DNA from: Myxococcales bacterium
GTDB taxonomy: Bacteria > Myxococcota_A > Polyangia > Polyangiales > Ga0077539
Length of the DNA: 50,306 bases
NCBI GenBank assembly: GCA_030652255.1
Contig: JAUSAZ010000124.1
Location: 1 to 50,306 of the forward strand
Reading direction: 5' to 3'
A program made the translations under genes and the position numbers. The notes under the pieces were generated by a model that saw only the letters and a program-made list of their open reading frames with translations, had not been told where the DNA came from and did not search any database. Within the stretch, counting starts at the first letter, position 1. Each line of letters starts with the position of its first letter. Of the stretch, positions 32,194 to 40,567 are shown piece after piece.

Positions 32194-33308
32194 CGGGGGG
32201 ACCAGCTCTTCCAGTAGTCGGCGCGCTCGACGCGCTCGGCGTCGGGGGAGGCGTCGAGGGGGTTCTTGGTGTCGAGCATCACGGCGACCTCGTCGGTGTG
32301 CGTGACGTTGGCGGTGCGCCCGAGGGCGGCGGGCTGCGGGCCGTGGTGGATGCCCTGCGGGTGCAGCGTGAGCATCCCCGCGCTGATGCCCTCGCGCGAG
32401 AAGAACTGCCCTCGGTGATAGAAGATCACCTCATCGAAATCGATGTTGGAGTGATAGAAGGGCACCTTCATCGCGCGGGGGTCGCCGTTCTCCAGCGGGC
32501 GCGGGAGGAAGGTGCAGAGCACGGCGTTGCGCATCACGAAGGTGGAGTGCGCCGACGGCGGCAGGTGGTAGCGGTCGGAGAGCACCGGGCGGATGTCGCG
32601 CACGTTGAGCTGCGTGACGGTGAGCGTGCCCTTCCACCCGACGGTGTTGAGCGGACACTTCGGATAGAACACCCGGGTCACCTCCCCCCGCCGCAGCACG
32701 CGCAGCTCGAACTCCCCGCGGGCGTCGGGCTCCAGGGTGGACTCCCCGTCGGGCGTCGGCACCCGCAGCACCGCCGGGTCGAAGAGGGCGTGCTGACCGA
32801 GCATCCCGCGGTCGGGGAAGCGCACCTCGCTGAAGGCCTCGACGGTGAGGAAGCGCGTGGGTGACGTGGGCGCGAGACGGTACGTCGTGCCGCGCGGCAC
32901 GAGCAGGTAGTCGCCGGGCTCGTAGGTGAGCGGGCCGAAGTCGGTCTCGATGCGCCCGGCGCCCTCGTGGATGAAGAGCACCTCGTCGCCGTCGGCGTTG
33001 CGGAAGAGGTACGGCATCGGGGCGCTGAGCGTGGCGGTGTGCAGGGCCACGTCGGCGTTGCCGAGCACCCGGCGGCGGGCCGCGAGCAGGTCGCCGCCAC
33101 CCGACGGCGCGTCGAGGCGGTTGAGGTCGTACGCGCGGGGGCGCAGCGGGCCCTCGATGCGGGACCACTCGACCGGGGCCTCGCGGCGGTAGAGGTGGGC
33201 GTATCGGCCGGAGAAGCCGTCGCGGGCGTACTCCTCCTCGACGGTTCCGTCGGGCACCCCGACATGGGCCTGGAGGGCCACGCGACCGCGGATGTACGGG
33301 ATGTCCAT
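32190..33308 (-). CDS. hmgA: Homogentisate 1,2-dioxygenase
   Basis: 372 aa. Opens the ring of homogentisate to maleylacetoacetate, the step after HppD. The cupin-like C-terminal domain has PFYHSNIDFDEVIFYH and GIHHGPQP; H286, E293 and H322 are probable iron ligands. It is shorter than the human and Pseudomonas enzymes (about 435 aa), matching the shorter bacterial form of the family. First gene of a two-gene operon with hppD. The maleylacetoacetate isomerase and fumarylacetoacetase genes are not in this window. Confidence 0.93.
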   Translation of the reverse strand: MDIPYIRGRVALQAHVGVPDGTVEEEYARDGFSGRYAHLYRREAPVEWSRIEGPLRPRAYDLNRLDAPSGGGDLLAARRRVLGNADVALHTATLSAPMPYLFRNADGDEVLFIHEGAGRIETDFGPLTYEPGDYLLVPRGTTYRLAPTSPTRFLTVEAFSEVRFPDRGMLGQHALFDPAVLRVPTPDGESTLEPDARGEFELRVLRRGEVTRVFYPKCPLNTVGWKGTLTVTQLNVRDIRPVLSDRYHLPPSAHSTFVMRNAVLCTFLPRPLENGDPRAMKVPFYHSNIDFDEVIFYHRGQFFSREGISAGMLTLHPQGIHHGPQPAALGRTANVTHTDEVAVMLDTKNPLDASPDAERVERADYWKSWSPR

Positions 33309-33363
33309 AAGCCCCGACGGTGGCGCCGGGGATGGTCGGAAGAAAGCACGAAGATTCGACCGA

Positions 33364-33386
33364 GATGGTGCGCTGCGGATACCATC
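33364..33386. promoter_or_regulatory. LysR-type operator (T-N11-A dyad)
   Basis: GATGGT (33364-33369), 11 bp, ACCATC (33381-33386): a perfect 6-bp dyad with the T-N11-A spacing of LysR-type binding sites. It lies 8 bp before the regulator start and 55 bp before hmgA, in the shared divergent promoter. The placement suits autoregulation and control of hmgA-hppD. Confidence 0.7.
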
Positions 33387-33394
33387 TACGCACG

Positions 33395-34312
33395 ATGGAG
33401 GTGACCCTCGACCAGGCCCGCGCCCTCGACGCGCTCGCGCGCCACGGCACCTTCGCCAAGGCCGCCGCGGCGCTGCGCAAGCAGCACACCGGGGTGCTCT
33501 ACGCCCTGCGGGCCCTGGAGGAGAGCACCGGGCTCACGCTGCTCGACCGCACGGGCTACCGCACGAAGCTCACGCCCGCGGGCGAGCTGGTGCTGGCGCA
33601 GTGCCGCCGGCTGCTCGACGCCGAGCGCGACCTCGCGACGCTCTGCGAGGTGATGCGCACGGGCTGGGAGCCGCGGCTGGGCATCGTCTTCGACGGGGTG
33701 GTGCCCGCGGAGGGGCTGCTGCGGGTGGTGGGCGAGCTCGCGCGCGAGGGGGTGCCGACGCGGCTCACGGTGACGGCGGAGTTCCTGGGCGGGGTGGAGG
33801 AGGCCTTCGTGCGGGCGGGGGCCGACGTGATGATCTCCGTGCTGCCGCCGCAGACGGTGTCGCTGCGGGCGCGGGCGATGCCGCCGGTGCGCTCGCTGCT
33901 GGTGGCGCACCGAAAGCACCCGCTGGTGGCGCGGGGCGCGGCGGTCACCGACGACGAGCTGCGGGCGCAGGTGCTGCTGGTGGTGCGCGGGAGTGACCCA
34001 CGGCTGCGGCTGAGCACGGCGGCGCTGGAGGTTCCGACGGTGGTGAGCCTCAACGACTTCCACGCCAAGAAGACCAGCCTGCTCGACGGCCTCGGCTACG
34101 GCTGGATGCCCGAGCACCTCATCGCGAAGGAGCTGCGCCGCGGAACGCTGGCGCGCGTGCGCTGGAAGGCCGGGAGCACGCACACCTTCCACCCCCACGT
34201 GTACACCCACGGCGAGCGGGCGCCGGGGCGCGCGGCGCAGCGGGTCATCGACGCGCTGGTGGCCCCGCGTGCGCTCACTGCACCTGGAGGCCCCACGGCG
34301 GGGACGCGTTGA
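33395..34312 (+). CDS. LysR-type transcriptional regulator of the hmgA-hppD operon (predicted)
   Basis: 305 aa from the ATG at 33395. N-terminal winged helix-turn-helix at 5-65 (DALARHGTFAKAAAALRKQH, LTLLDRTGYRTKLTPAGELVL). The C-terminal 210 residues form a LysR substrate-binding fold (LGIVFDGVVPAEGLLRVVGEL, LVAHRKHPLVARGAAV). The effector is unknown; homogentisate or 4-hydroxyphenylpyruvate are the obvious guesses from the divergent operon and the T-N11-A box in front. The final 38 bp overlap the convergent lipoprotein gene. Confidence 0.92.
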   Translation: MEVTLDQARALDALARHGTFAKAAAALRKQHTGVLYALRALEESTGLTLLDRTGYRTKLTPAGELVLAQCRRLLDAERDLATLCEVMRTGWEPRLGIVFDGVVPAEGLLRVVGELAREGVPTRLTVTAEFLGGVEEAFVRAGADVMISVLPPQTVSLRARAMPPVRSLLVAHRKHPLVARGAAVTDDELRAQVLLVVRGSDPRLRLSTAALEVPTVVSLNDFHAKKTSLLDGLGYGWMPEHLIAKELRRGTLARVRWKAGSTHTFHPHVYTHGERAPGRAAQRVIDALVAPRALTAPGGPTAGTR

Positions 34313-35126
34313 CGAGCACGCCCGCGCGGCAGCGGATGGCGACCTCGTTGAAGGTCACCCCGGCCTTGTGCGCGCGCAGCACATAGTCGCCGGGCGGAAC
34401 GTTGAGGAACAGCACGCCCCCGTCGAGGCTGGTCTCGGTGAGCTCCCTGGCCGGGACGATGGCGCTCGGGCTGAGGTACCGGAAGTACACGGGCCCTGCG
34501 TCGGGGGGTAGCGGCGGGTCGATGGTCACCGTCGCCCCGACCTCGCCCCGGCCGCCGGGGTCGTAGCCCTCGTAGCCCCGCGCCACCACGGTGGTCGCGA
34601 TCTGGCAGCGTGTCGGGTCGGGCGTGATGCGGAGGTACTGCGCGAGGACCCGGAAGATCCCGTTGGTGGGCGCCTGGAAGCCCACGAAGCGCGCCCCGTC
34701 GGCGGCCACGGGGTACGTGCCCGTCTGGATGGGCCAGTAGTCCGCGTGGTGCATCTCCAGGGTGACCCGCTCGCCGGGCGCGAAGCCGCCGAGCTCGTAG
34801 GCGCCGTCGGAGCCGGTGCGCGCGCACCACCCGGGGTGCTCCCGCACGGTGACCACCGCGTCGCGGATGCGACCGCCCGTGGGGCCGAAGGTCATCCCGT
34901 GCCCGCGCACCGTCACCCCGCCGTCCCCGCCGCTCACCGGCGTCGGGCACGAGGGGATCTCCCGGCCCGTGTCCGCGGGCTTCTCGACGACGTCCACCGC
35001 CGCGGGCGTGTCGACGCCCACATCGGCCGTGGGTGCGTCGACGCCCGCGTCGGCTGGGGGCGCGGCGTCACCGCACCCGACGAGCGCCACCACCACGATG
35101 CCCTGAGCGATGAGCCAACGACGCAT
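34275..35126 (-). CDS. Lipoprotein with carboxypeptidase-regulatory-like domains
   Basis: 283 aa from the ATG at 35126; a GTG at 35147 would add 7 residues ahead of the signal. Lipobox ALVGC then a DAGVDAPTADVGVDTP linker. Two beta-sandwich segments resemble carboxypeptidase-regulatory-like folds: GRIRDAVVTVREHPGW...TGSDGAYELGGFAPG and ETSLDGGVLFLNVPPGDYVLRAHK. Likely binds or decorates the cell surface; no enzyme motif. Overlaps the LysR gene tail to tail by 38 bp. Confidence 0.82.
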   Translation of the reverse strand: MRRWLIAQGIVVVALVGCGDAAPPADAGVDAPTADVGVDTPAAVDVVEKPADTGREIPSCPTPVSGGDGGVTVRGHGMTFGPTGGRIRDAVVTVREHPGWCARTGSDGAYELGGFAPGERVTLEMHHADYWPIQTGTYPVAADGARFVGFQAPTNGIFRVLAQYLRITPDPTRCQIATTVVARGYEGYDPGGRGEVGATVTIDPPLPPDAGPVYFRYLSPSAIVPARELTETSLDGGVLFLNVPPGDYVLRAHKAGVTFNEVAIRCRAGVLVNASPPWGLQVQ

Positions 35127-35261
35127 GGGAGGGGACGGTGGATCCACCCGAGGCCCGATGGCAAGGGCTCTTCAGGACGGCACCATCATCGACCGCGGCC
35201 GCGTCTCCCTCGCGCCCCGCCCGATGTGGCCCCCCCTAAGGGACCGCTCGACCCACGAGGC

Positions 35262-35630
35262 CTACTCCCACACGCTCGGGACCGCGTAGGCGGTCACCAG
35301 GTCGTCGCGCGTGACGATCGTCAGGCCCTCGACGATCGCCTGCGCCACGAGGATGCGATCGAAGGGATCGCGATGGATCCGCGGCAGCGTGCGCACCAGC
35401 TCGGCGTGCGCGAATCCGACCGGCAGCTCGTCGAAGCCATAGTCGGCGACCGCCTCGGCGAACGAGCCCTTCACGGCGATCTTGCCGAGACCCGCCTTGA
35501 TCGCGACCTCCCACGCGCTCGCCGCGCTCACCAGCACTTCGTCCGCCGCGCGGATGCGCCTCACGACCTTCGCGGGCAACGTCCCCTCGTCCCACCAGAG
35601 GAAGGCGTGGGTGTCGAGCAGCAGCCTCAA
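35262..35630 (-). CDS. PIN-domain toxin (VapC family)
   Basis: 122 aa. Acidic active-site residues of the PIN nuclease: D6 (LLLDTHAFLWW), E41 (SAWEVAIKAG), D88/D91 and D109. An RNase that would cleave specific RNAs when freed from its antitoxin. TTG at 35630 is the only start that keeps the MRLLLDT opening; it overlaps the antitoxin stop by 2 bp, so translation is coupled. GC content is visibly lower than in neighbouring genes, which suggests acquisition. Confidence 0.9.
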   Translation of the reverse strand: MRLLLDTHAFLWWDEGTLPAKVVRRIRAADEVLVSAASAWEVAIKAGLGKIAVKGSFAEAVADYGFDELPVGFAHAELVRTLPRIHRDPFDRILVAQAIVEGLTIVTRDDLVTAYAVPSVWE

Positions 35631-35890
35631 CGCGCGCCTCCCTCGAAGGCGGCGATGACGTCGTCCGGCAACGGATCGTCGAAGTCGCTCGCGACCACGA
35701 AGCGCCCCTTGCCCTTCCCCGGCACGCGCAGCTTCACCCCGCCATCCTCCAACGGGACGAGGCGCGCCCGCGGCTTCCCGGCGCGCGCCACGATGATGAC
35801 CTCCCCCGCGCTGGCCCGCTCGACCAGCTCCGGCAGATGGGCCTTGGCCTCCGCGATGTTGTAGACCGCCGCCTTCGTGCGCTCGCTCAT
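35627..35890 (-). CDS. Phd/YefM-type antitoxin
   Basis: 87 aa. The N-terminal half (YNIAEAKAHLPELVERASAG, then IIVARAGKPRARLVPL) is the Phd/YefM DNA-binding fold. The C-terminal tail (FDDPLPDDVIAAFEG) is the acidic segment that usually occupies the toxin active site. It precedes the PIN toxin with a 4-bp overlap, the standard order. Expected to repress its own promoter in complex with the toxin. Confidence 0.92.
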   Translation of the reverse strand: MSERTKAAVYNIAEAKAHLPELVERASAGEVIIVARAGKPRARLVPLEDGGVKLRVPGKGKGRFVVASDFDDPLPDDVIAAFEGGAR

Positions 35891-35958
35891 CCGCCGACCG
35901 TAGCAACCTGACCACCCTGGTCAATTGCGCCGTACCTGCCTCGGTAGACCCTTCGCCC

Positions 35959-36717
35959 TCAAGGCCGGCGGGCGACCACCAGCGTGCGCGGGCGCAGCGC
36001 CGAGAGCGGGGCGCCGTCGAAGCCGCCGTACACCCGCTCCACCTCGAAGCCTACCGCGCGCAGCATCAGCCGGATCTCGGTGTACGCGTAGACCCGCACC
36101 GAGAAGGTCACCGTGCGGGTCCTGCCGTCGCGCACGGTGGTGCGGGTGTCGATGAGCCGGCCGCTCTCCAGGTCGAAGCGGTGCCGGTCGACCATGAGGT
36201 CGCCGCCCGGCGCGTCGGTCACGCTCACCGGCGCGAGGCGCGTCACGAACTCCCGCGTGCGCAGGTCGAGCAGCAGCCGCGCGCCCGGGCGGAGCATCGC
36301 GAATACGTTACGGAGTATTCGCAGCTGGTCGTCGTCGTCGAACCAGCCGAAGGCGTCGAAGAGGCACACCGCGCCGTCGAAGGCCGGCGGGGCGACGGTG
36401 AAGCTCCGCAGGTCGCCGTGGACGAACTCCGCCACGAGGCCCTCCCGCGCCGCCGCCTCGCGGGCCATCGTGACGAAGCCCTCCACGAGGTCGACGCCCA
36501 CCACGGGGTGGCCGCGCCGCGCGAGGGCGATGGAGTGCCGACCGTGGCCGCAGCCGAGGTCGACCACCGGGGCGCCGGGCATGAGCCCGAGGGCGCGGAC
36601 GGCGAAGTCGACCTGGGCGTCGGTGTCCTCGGCGCGGAGGGTGTCGGCGAGGAAGTGGAGGTACTCCGCGGGGTCGAAGAGGTCCTCGAAGCGGAAGGTG
36701 GCGGCGGGCGTCTCCAT
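35959..36717 (-). CDS. Class I SAM-dependent methyltransferase
   Basis: 252 aa. Motif I is VVDLGCGHGRHS at residues 51-62, followed by the acidic VVGVDL (motif II) and FDGAVCLFDAFGWF. The C-terminal half is a beta-rich cap (RTREFVTRLAP, VYAYTEIRLMLRAVGF). Substrate unknown. Divergent from bioB, with a 65-bp gap that must hold both promoters. It is not BioC by motif or length that I can recognise, so its link with biotin is only positional. Confidence 0.9.
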   Translation of the reverse strand: METPAATFRFEDLFDPAEYLHFLADTLRAEDTDAQVDFAVRALGLMPGAPVVDLGCGHGRHSIALARRGHPVVGVDLVEGFVTMAREAAAREGLVAEFVHGDLRSFTVAPPAFDGAVCLFDAFGWFDDDDQLRILRNVFAMLRPGARLLLDLRTREFVTRLAPVSVTDAPGGDLMVDRHRFDLESGRLIDTRTTVRDGRTRTVTFSVRVYAYTEIRLMLRAVGFEVERVYGGFDGAPLSALRPRTLVVARRP

Positions 36718-36782
36718 GGGCTCTCCCGGGCGATGCTACGCCTCGCGGACGGGCGCGCGGCGGTGGTATCTTCCGCGCCCCT

Positions 36783-37772
36783 ATGGACGCCGCCCTCCCC
36801 GAGCTCCCCGCCCTGCGCCACGACTGGACCACCTCCGAGGTCGTCGCCCTCCACGACCTCCCCCTACTCGACCTCGTGCACCGGGCGCAGACCCTCCACC
36901 GGGCCTTCCACCCGCCCGACGCCATCCAGCTCTGCACCCTGCTCTCGGTGAAGACCGGCGGCTGCCCGGAGGACTGCTCCTACTGCCCGCAGAGCTCGAA
37001 GTACGAGTCGCCCGTGGAGACCGAGAAGATGCTCGACGTGGAGTCGGTCATCGCGTCGGCGAGGCGGGCGCGCGAGGGAGGCAGCACCCGCTTCTGCATG
37101 GGCGCGGCGTGGCGCGAGGTGAAGGAGGGCCCCGCCTTCGACAAGGTGCTCAGCATGGTGCGCGGGGTGAAGGAGCTCGGCCTCGAGGCCTGCTGCACCC
37201 TCGGGATGCTCAGCGAGTCGCAGGCCGTGGCCCTCAAGGACGCCGGGCTCGACGCCTACAACCACAACCTCGACTCCTCCAAGGAGTTCTACGGAACCAT
37301 CATCACGACGCGGGCCTACGAAGACCGGCTGCGCACCCTCGATCACGTGCGCAAGGCGGGCATCACGGTGTGCTCCGGCGGCATCATCGGCATGGGCGAG
37401 ACCACCCGCGACCGGGCGCGCATGCTGGTCACCCTCGCCAACCTCCAGCCGCACCCGGAGAGCGTTCCCATCAACGCCCTCGTTCCCGTCGAGGGCACGC
37501 CCCTCGCCGACCGACCGCCGGTCGACCCCATCGAGCTCGTCCGCATGATCGCCACGGCGCGCATCCTCATGCCCGCCTCGATGGTGCGCCTGAGCGCCGG
37601 GCGCGCGTCGCTCTCCCGCGAGGCCCAGCTGCTCTGCATGATGGCCGGGGCCAACTCCCTCTTCTACGGCGACAAGCTGCTCACCACGCCCAACCCCGAC
37701 GCCGACGACGACGCCCGGCTGCTCCGCGACGCCGGGATGCGCCCGCTCGCGCCCGCCCCCCGCGCGGGCTGA
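36783..37772 (+). CDS. bioB: Biotin synthase
   Basis: 329 aa. Radical-SAM enzyme that inserts sulfur into dethiobiotin. C61, C65 and C68 (GCPEDCSYCPQS) bind the catalytic [4Fe-4S] cluster. Further hallmarks are ACCTLGM, YNHNLDSS, CSGGIIGMGE and the arginine of SAGRASLS that helps hold the second cluster. Full length. Its stop is directly abutted by the ATG of the dead hydrolase gene. No other biotin genes are in the window. Confidence 0.98.
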   Translation: MDAALPELPALRHDWTTSEVVALHDLPLLDLVHRAQTLHRAFHPPDAIQLCTLLSVKTGGCPEDCSYCPQSSKYESPVETEKMLDVESVIASARRAREGGSTRFCMGAAWREVKEGPAFDKVLSMVRGVKELGLEACCTLGMLSESQAVALKDAGLDAYNHNLDSSKEFYGTIITTRAYEDRLRTLDHVRKAGITVCSGGIIGMGETTRDRARMLVTLANLQPHPESVPINALVPVEGTPLADRPPVDPIELVRMIATARILMPASMVRLSAGRASLSREAQLLCMMAGANSLFYGDKLLTTPNPDADDDARLLRDAGMRPLAPAPRAG

Positions 37773-38618
37773 ATGCCCCCCTCCGACCCGCCGATTCCGG
37801 AGGCCGAGAGCCACGACCTCCTGCTGCGGGGCGTGCGCGTGCACTACCAGGAGATGGGCCGGGGGCCCGCCCTGCTGTTACTCCACGACGTATTCGCCGA
37901 CCACCGCGCGTGGCGGCGGGTGCTCCCGCGACTGGCCCGGCGATTCCGGGTGATCGTGCCCGACCTCCCGGGCTTCGGGGCGAGCGAGAAGCCCACGCGC
38001 TACGCGTTCACCCGCGAGGCCTTCGCCGAGACGCTCTGCGACCTGCTCGCGGGGGCCGGGGCGGCGCGGGCGCACGTCGCGGGGCACGCCCTCGGCGCGG
38101 GCATCGCCATCACCCTCGCGGCGGACCACCCGGAGATCGTCGACCGGCTCGCGCTGATGCACCCGGTCTCGGCGCCCGCGGAGCGCAGCCTCGGGACGCG
38201 CCTGCCAGCGATCCCCGTGCTGGGCTCGCTGGTGTTCAAGCAGTGGTTCGGGCGGGGGATGTTCCACGCGCACTTCAGCAAGGAGGTGTTCGCGCCGGGG
38301 TACCGCTACGACCGCGCGGTGGTCGACGCCTGGTACGAGCAGTTCTATCCGCCGGAGGCGCGGGAGTGCGCGTGGCGGACGATGCAGCGCGCGGTGCTCG
38401 ACGTGTCGGCGCTGGGCCCCAAGCTCGCCAAGGTGCGCGCGCCCACGGTGGTGATGTGGGGCGACCGGGCGCGGCCGACCTCGCAGTCCCTGGGGCACCA
38501 GCTGATGCGGCAGATCCGCGACGCGCGCTGGGAGCTGGTCGCGGGCGCCGCGTCGGGCATGTGGGAGGAGCAGCCGGACGCCGTCGCCGACGCCCTGGAG
38601 CGCTACCTCCTGGGCTGA
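37773..38618 (+). CDS. Alpha/beta-hydrolase-fold protein lacking the catalytic triad
   Basis: 281 aa. Clear alpha/beta hydrolase fold: LLLHDVFADHRAW, VIVPDLPGFGASEKP, and a cap. The nucleophile elbow normally reads GHSxGG; here it is GHALGAG, so the serine is replaced by A106. The late acid and histidine motifs (WGxxDxxxP and GHxxxxExP) read WGDRARPTS and SGMWEEQP, without the usual Asp and His. Probably a non-enzymatic fold member or binding protein. Gene abuts bioB with no gap, so the two are co-expressed, and a BioH-like ancestor is possible. Confidence 0.88.
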   Translation: MPPSDPPIPEAESHDLLLRGVRVHYQEMGRGPALLLLHDVFADHRAWRRVLPRLARRFRVIVPDLPGFGASEKPTRYAFTREAFAETLCDLLAGAGAARAHVAGHALGAGIAITLAADHPEIVDRLALMHPVSAPAERSLGTRLPAIPVLGSLVFKQWFGRGMFHAHFSKEVFAPGYRYDRAVVDAWYEQFYPPEARECAWRTMQRAVLDVSALGPKLAKVRAPTVVMWGDRARPTSQSLGHQLMRQIRDARWELVAGAASGMWEEQPDAVADALERYLLG

Positions 38619-38643
38619 GCGCGGGGCCCTTTCAAGTCGCCGA

Positions 38644-38685
38644 TGAGCCCGTCGCCGCGTGTTGAAACACGCGGCGACGGGCTCA
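38644..38685. repeat. Perfect 19-bp palindrome between convergent genes
   Basis: TGAGCCCGTCGCCGCGTGT at 38644-38662 is perfectly complementary to 38667-38685, with loop TGAA. It lies in the 112-bp gap between two convergent genes, where a bidirectional terminator would be expected, but no T-run follows. The left half plus loop recurs at 50047-50078. Confidence 0.85.
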
Positions 38686-38730
38686 GCGGCACCTTGAGAG
38701 GTCTGGTGCTGAGCGGGGGCCCTGCGGCGA

Positions 38731-39474
38731 TCAGCGAGACTCGTACACGGTCATCGACGGCAGCTCGACGGCGGTGAGGAAACCTTCGCGGCCGCAGCCC
38801 GTGTCGATGGCCACTACCGCGGGGCCCGCCCAGAGGTCCGTCGGGTCGTCGACGGTGTAGGTCGAGAGTTCCTGCGGCAGCTCCATGGTGTGCGTGTGGC
38901 CGACCACCACGCGCTTGCCGCGGTAGTTGCGGAAGAAGGCCTCGGTGCGCGTCCAGAGCAGCGCCGTGGGCTGGAGGGCGTAGCGGGGATGGGGGTACTT
39001 CCCCTCGTCGTCGATGCAGAGGCCCGCGTGCACGTAGATGGCGTGCTCGTCTTCGTACCAGAGCTGCAGCGAGCGAAACCACGCGATGGTCTCGTCGGGG
39101 AAGAAGCGCCCGGTGAGCAGCGAGAGCAGCTCCTCCTTGGAGCGCGGGCCGTCCATCCCCCCGCCCGTGTACGAGCGCATCGTGGCGAGGCACCCGTTGC
39201 CCGGCGGCATCACGAAGCCGGGCCAGCCCTCGTCGACCACCTTGAGCCAGGCGTCCTCGTGGTTGCCGCGCAGGCACACGACGTTGCAGCCCACGTCGCG
39301 GTCGAGCCCGCGCACCACCTCGACCACCTGCCGCGAGGCCGGGCCGCGGTCGACGTAGTCGCCCATGAACACCACCGTGTCGCCGCGCCCCACGTCGGGG
39401 AGGCGCGAGAGCAGCGTCCGGAGGTGGTCGAGCTCGCCGTGGATGTCCCCGATCGCGAAGGTGCGTCCTGCCAT
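38731..39474 (-). CDS. PPP-family serine/threonine protein phosphatase
   Basis: 247 aa. All phosphatase motifs are present in order: GDIHGE (near 8), GDYVDRG (near 38), RGNHED (near 69), HAGL (near 150) and GHTHT (near 192). These bind two metal ions and the phosphate. Size and motifs fit bacterial PrpA/ApaH-like enzymes. Cytoplasmic. Its stop is 46 bp from the palindrome and convergent with the dead hydrolase gene. Confidence 0.95.
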   Translation of the reverse strand: MAGRTFAIGDIHGELDHLRTLLSRLPDVGRGDTVVFMGDYVDRGPASRQVVEVVRGLDRDVGCNVVCLRGNHEDAWLKVVDEGWPGFVMPPGNGCLATMRSYTGGGMDGPRSKEELLSLLTGRFFPDETIAWFRSLQLWYEDEHAIYVHAGLCIDDEGKYPHPRYALQPTALLWTRTEAFFRNYRGKRVVVGHTHTMELPQELSTYTVDDPTDLWAGPAVVAIDTGCGREGFLTAVELPSMTVYESR

Positions 39475-39542
39475 CGCGGGGAGACTATCACCGTCGCCGC
39501 GGATGCCACCGCTCCGGCGGGGAGTGGTACCAAAGCGTCGCC

Positions 39543-40217
39543 ATGACCCAACCCTTCGCCTTCTCCGCCGCCGGCCGCACCGTGACCGGCGCCCTCGCGC
39601 TCCCCGCGGGCGACGCCCCCGCCGGGGCGGTCGTCATCGCGCACGAGTGGTACGGCCTCAACGACGACATGAAGCGCATGGCCGCGCGCTTCGCCGCGGA
39701 GGGCTTCATCGCGCTCGCGGTCGACCTCTACGACGGCCGCGTGGCCGCCGACACCGCCGAGGCCATGCAGCTCTCCGGCGCGCTCAAGACCCCGGAGGCG
39801 GTGCGGGTGATCGCCGCCGCGGCCGACGCCCTGCGCGCGCTGCCCCGCAGCAACGGCAAGGTGGGCGTGACGGGCTTCTGCCTCGGCGGCGCCATGGCCA
39901 TCGCCGCGGCCTGCGGGGCGCCGGGCCTCGCGGCGGCGGTGCCCTTCTACGGGACGCCGAAGCCCGAGTACGTCGACTGGTCGCGCTGCGAGGCGGCGCT
40001 GCTGGGCCACTACGGCATGCACGACCCGATCATCCCGATGGAGCGCCCGCGCGCCCTGGCCGACGCGGCGACCGCCGCGGGGCGCAGCTTCGCGCTGCAC
40101 TTCTACGACGCGGGCCACGCGTTCATGCGCGAGGGCGACGCGGACGTCTACCACGCGCCCTCGGCGGCGCTGGCGTGGGAGCGCACGGTGGCCTTCCTGC
40201 GGGCGCAGCTGGGCTGA
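39543..40217 (+). CDS. Dienelactone hydrolase family protein
   Basis: 224 aa. Compact alpha/beta hydrolase with the Cys nucleophile of dienelactone hydrolases: C113 in GFCLGG. The Glu of HEWYGLN and the His of AGHAF complete the site, together with HDPIIP. Typical substrates are lactones and carboxymethylenebutenolide, but family members act on many esters. Divergent from the phosphatase, followed by the MoaD-like gene in the same direction. Confidence 0.93.
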   Translation: MTQPFAFSAAGRTVTGALALPAGDAPAGAVVIAHEWYGLNDDMKRMAARFAAEGFIALAVDLYDGRVAADTAEAMQLSGALKTPEAVRVIAAAADALRALPRSNGKVGVTGFCLGGAMAIAAACGAPGLAAAVPFYGTPKPEYVDWSRCEAALLGHYGMHDPIIPMERPRALADAATAAGRSFALHFYDAGHAFMREGDADVYHAPSAALAWERTVAFLRAQLG

Positions 40218-40290
40218 GACCTCACCCCCCATCGCCAAGAACTTGCCCCGCGCGCGGGACCCGTGGCACCGCGGCGGGCGGGTACCCCCA

Positions 40291-40560
40291 TTGCCGACGG
40301 TCGAGTTCACCCGCAACCTCGCGCGCCACGTGGCCTGTCCCACCGAGGACGTGGGCGGCGACACCGTGGGCGCCGCGCTCGAGGCCTACTTCGCGCGGCA
40401 CCCGGCGGTGCGGTCCTACGTCCTCGACGAGCAGGGGCGGGTGCGACACCACGTGACGGTCTTCGTCGACGGGCGGCAGCTGCGCGACCGGGGGCGGCTC
40501 GACGAGGCCGTGGGCGAGCGCTCGGTGGTCGCGGTGATGCAGGCCTTGTCGGGAGGATAG
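40291..40560 (+). CDS. MoaD/ThiS-like ubiquitin-fold protein
   Basis: 89 aa from the TTG at 40291; an in-frame TTG at 40243 would add 16 residues of poor quality. The pattern PTVEFTRNLARHV, VGAALEAYF, VRHHVTVFVDGRQL ends with ALSGG, the C-terminal Gly-Gly of sulfur-carrier and ubiquitin-like proteins. The Gly-Gly tail would be adenylated and loaded with sulfur or conjugated. Only 7 bp separate it from the propeller gene. No MoeB/ThiF-like activating enzyme is nearby. Confidence 0.85.
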   Translation: MPTVEFTRNLARHVACPTEDVGGDTVGAALEAYFARHPAVRSYVLDEQGRVRHHVTVFVDGRQLRDRGRLDEAVGERSVVAVMQALSGG

Positions 40561-40567
40561 AGCGAGC

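Noticed and set aside
35959..36717. BioC, because it is next to bioB
   Set aside because: It is divergently transcribed and carries only generic methyltransferase motifs.
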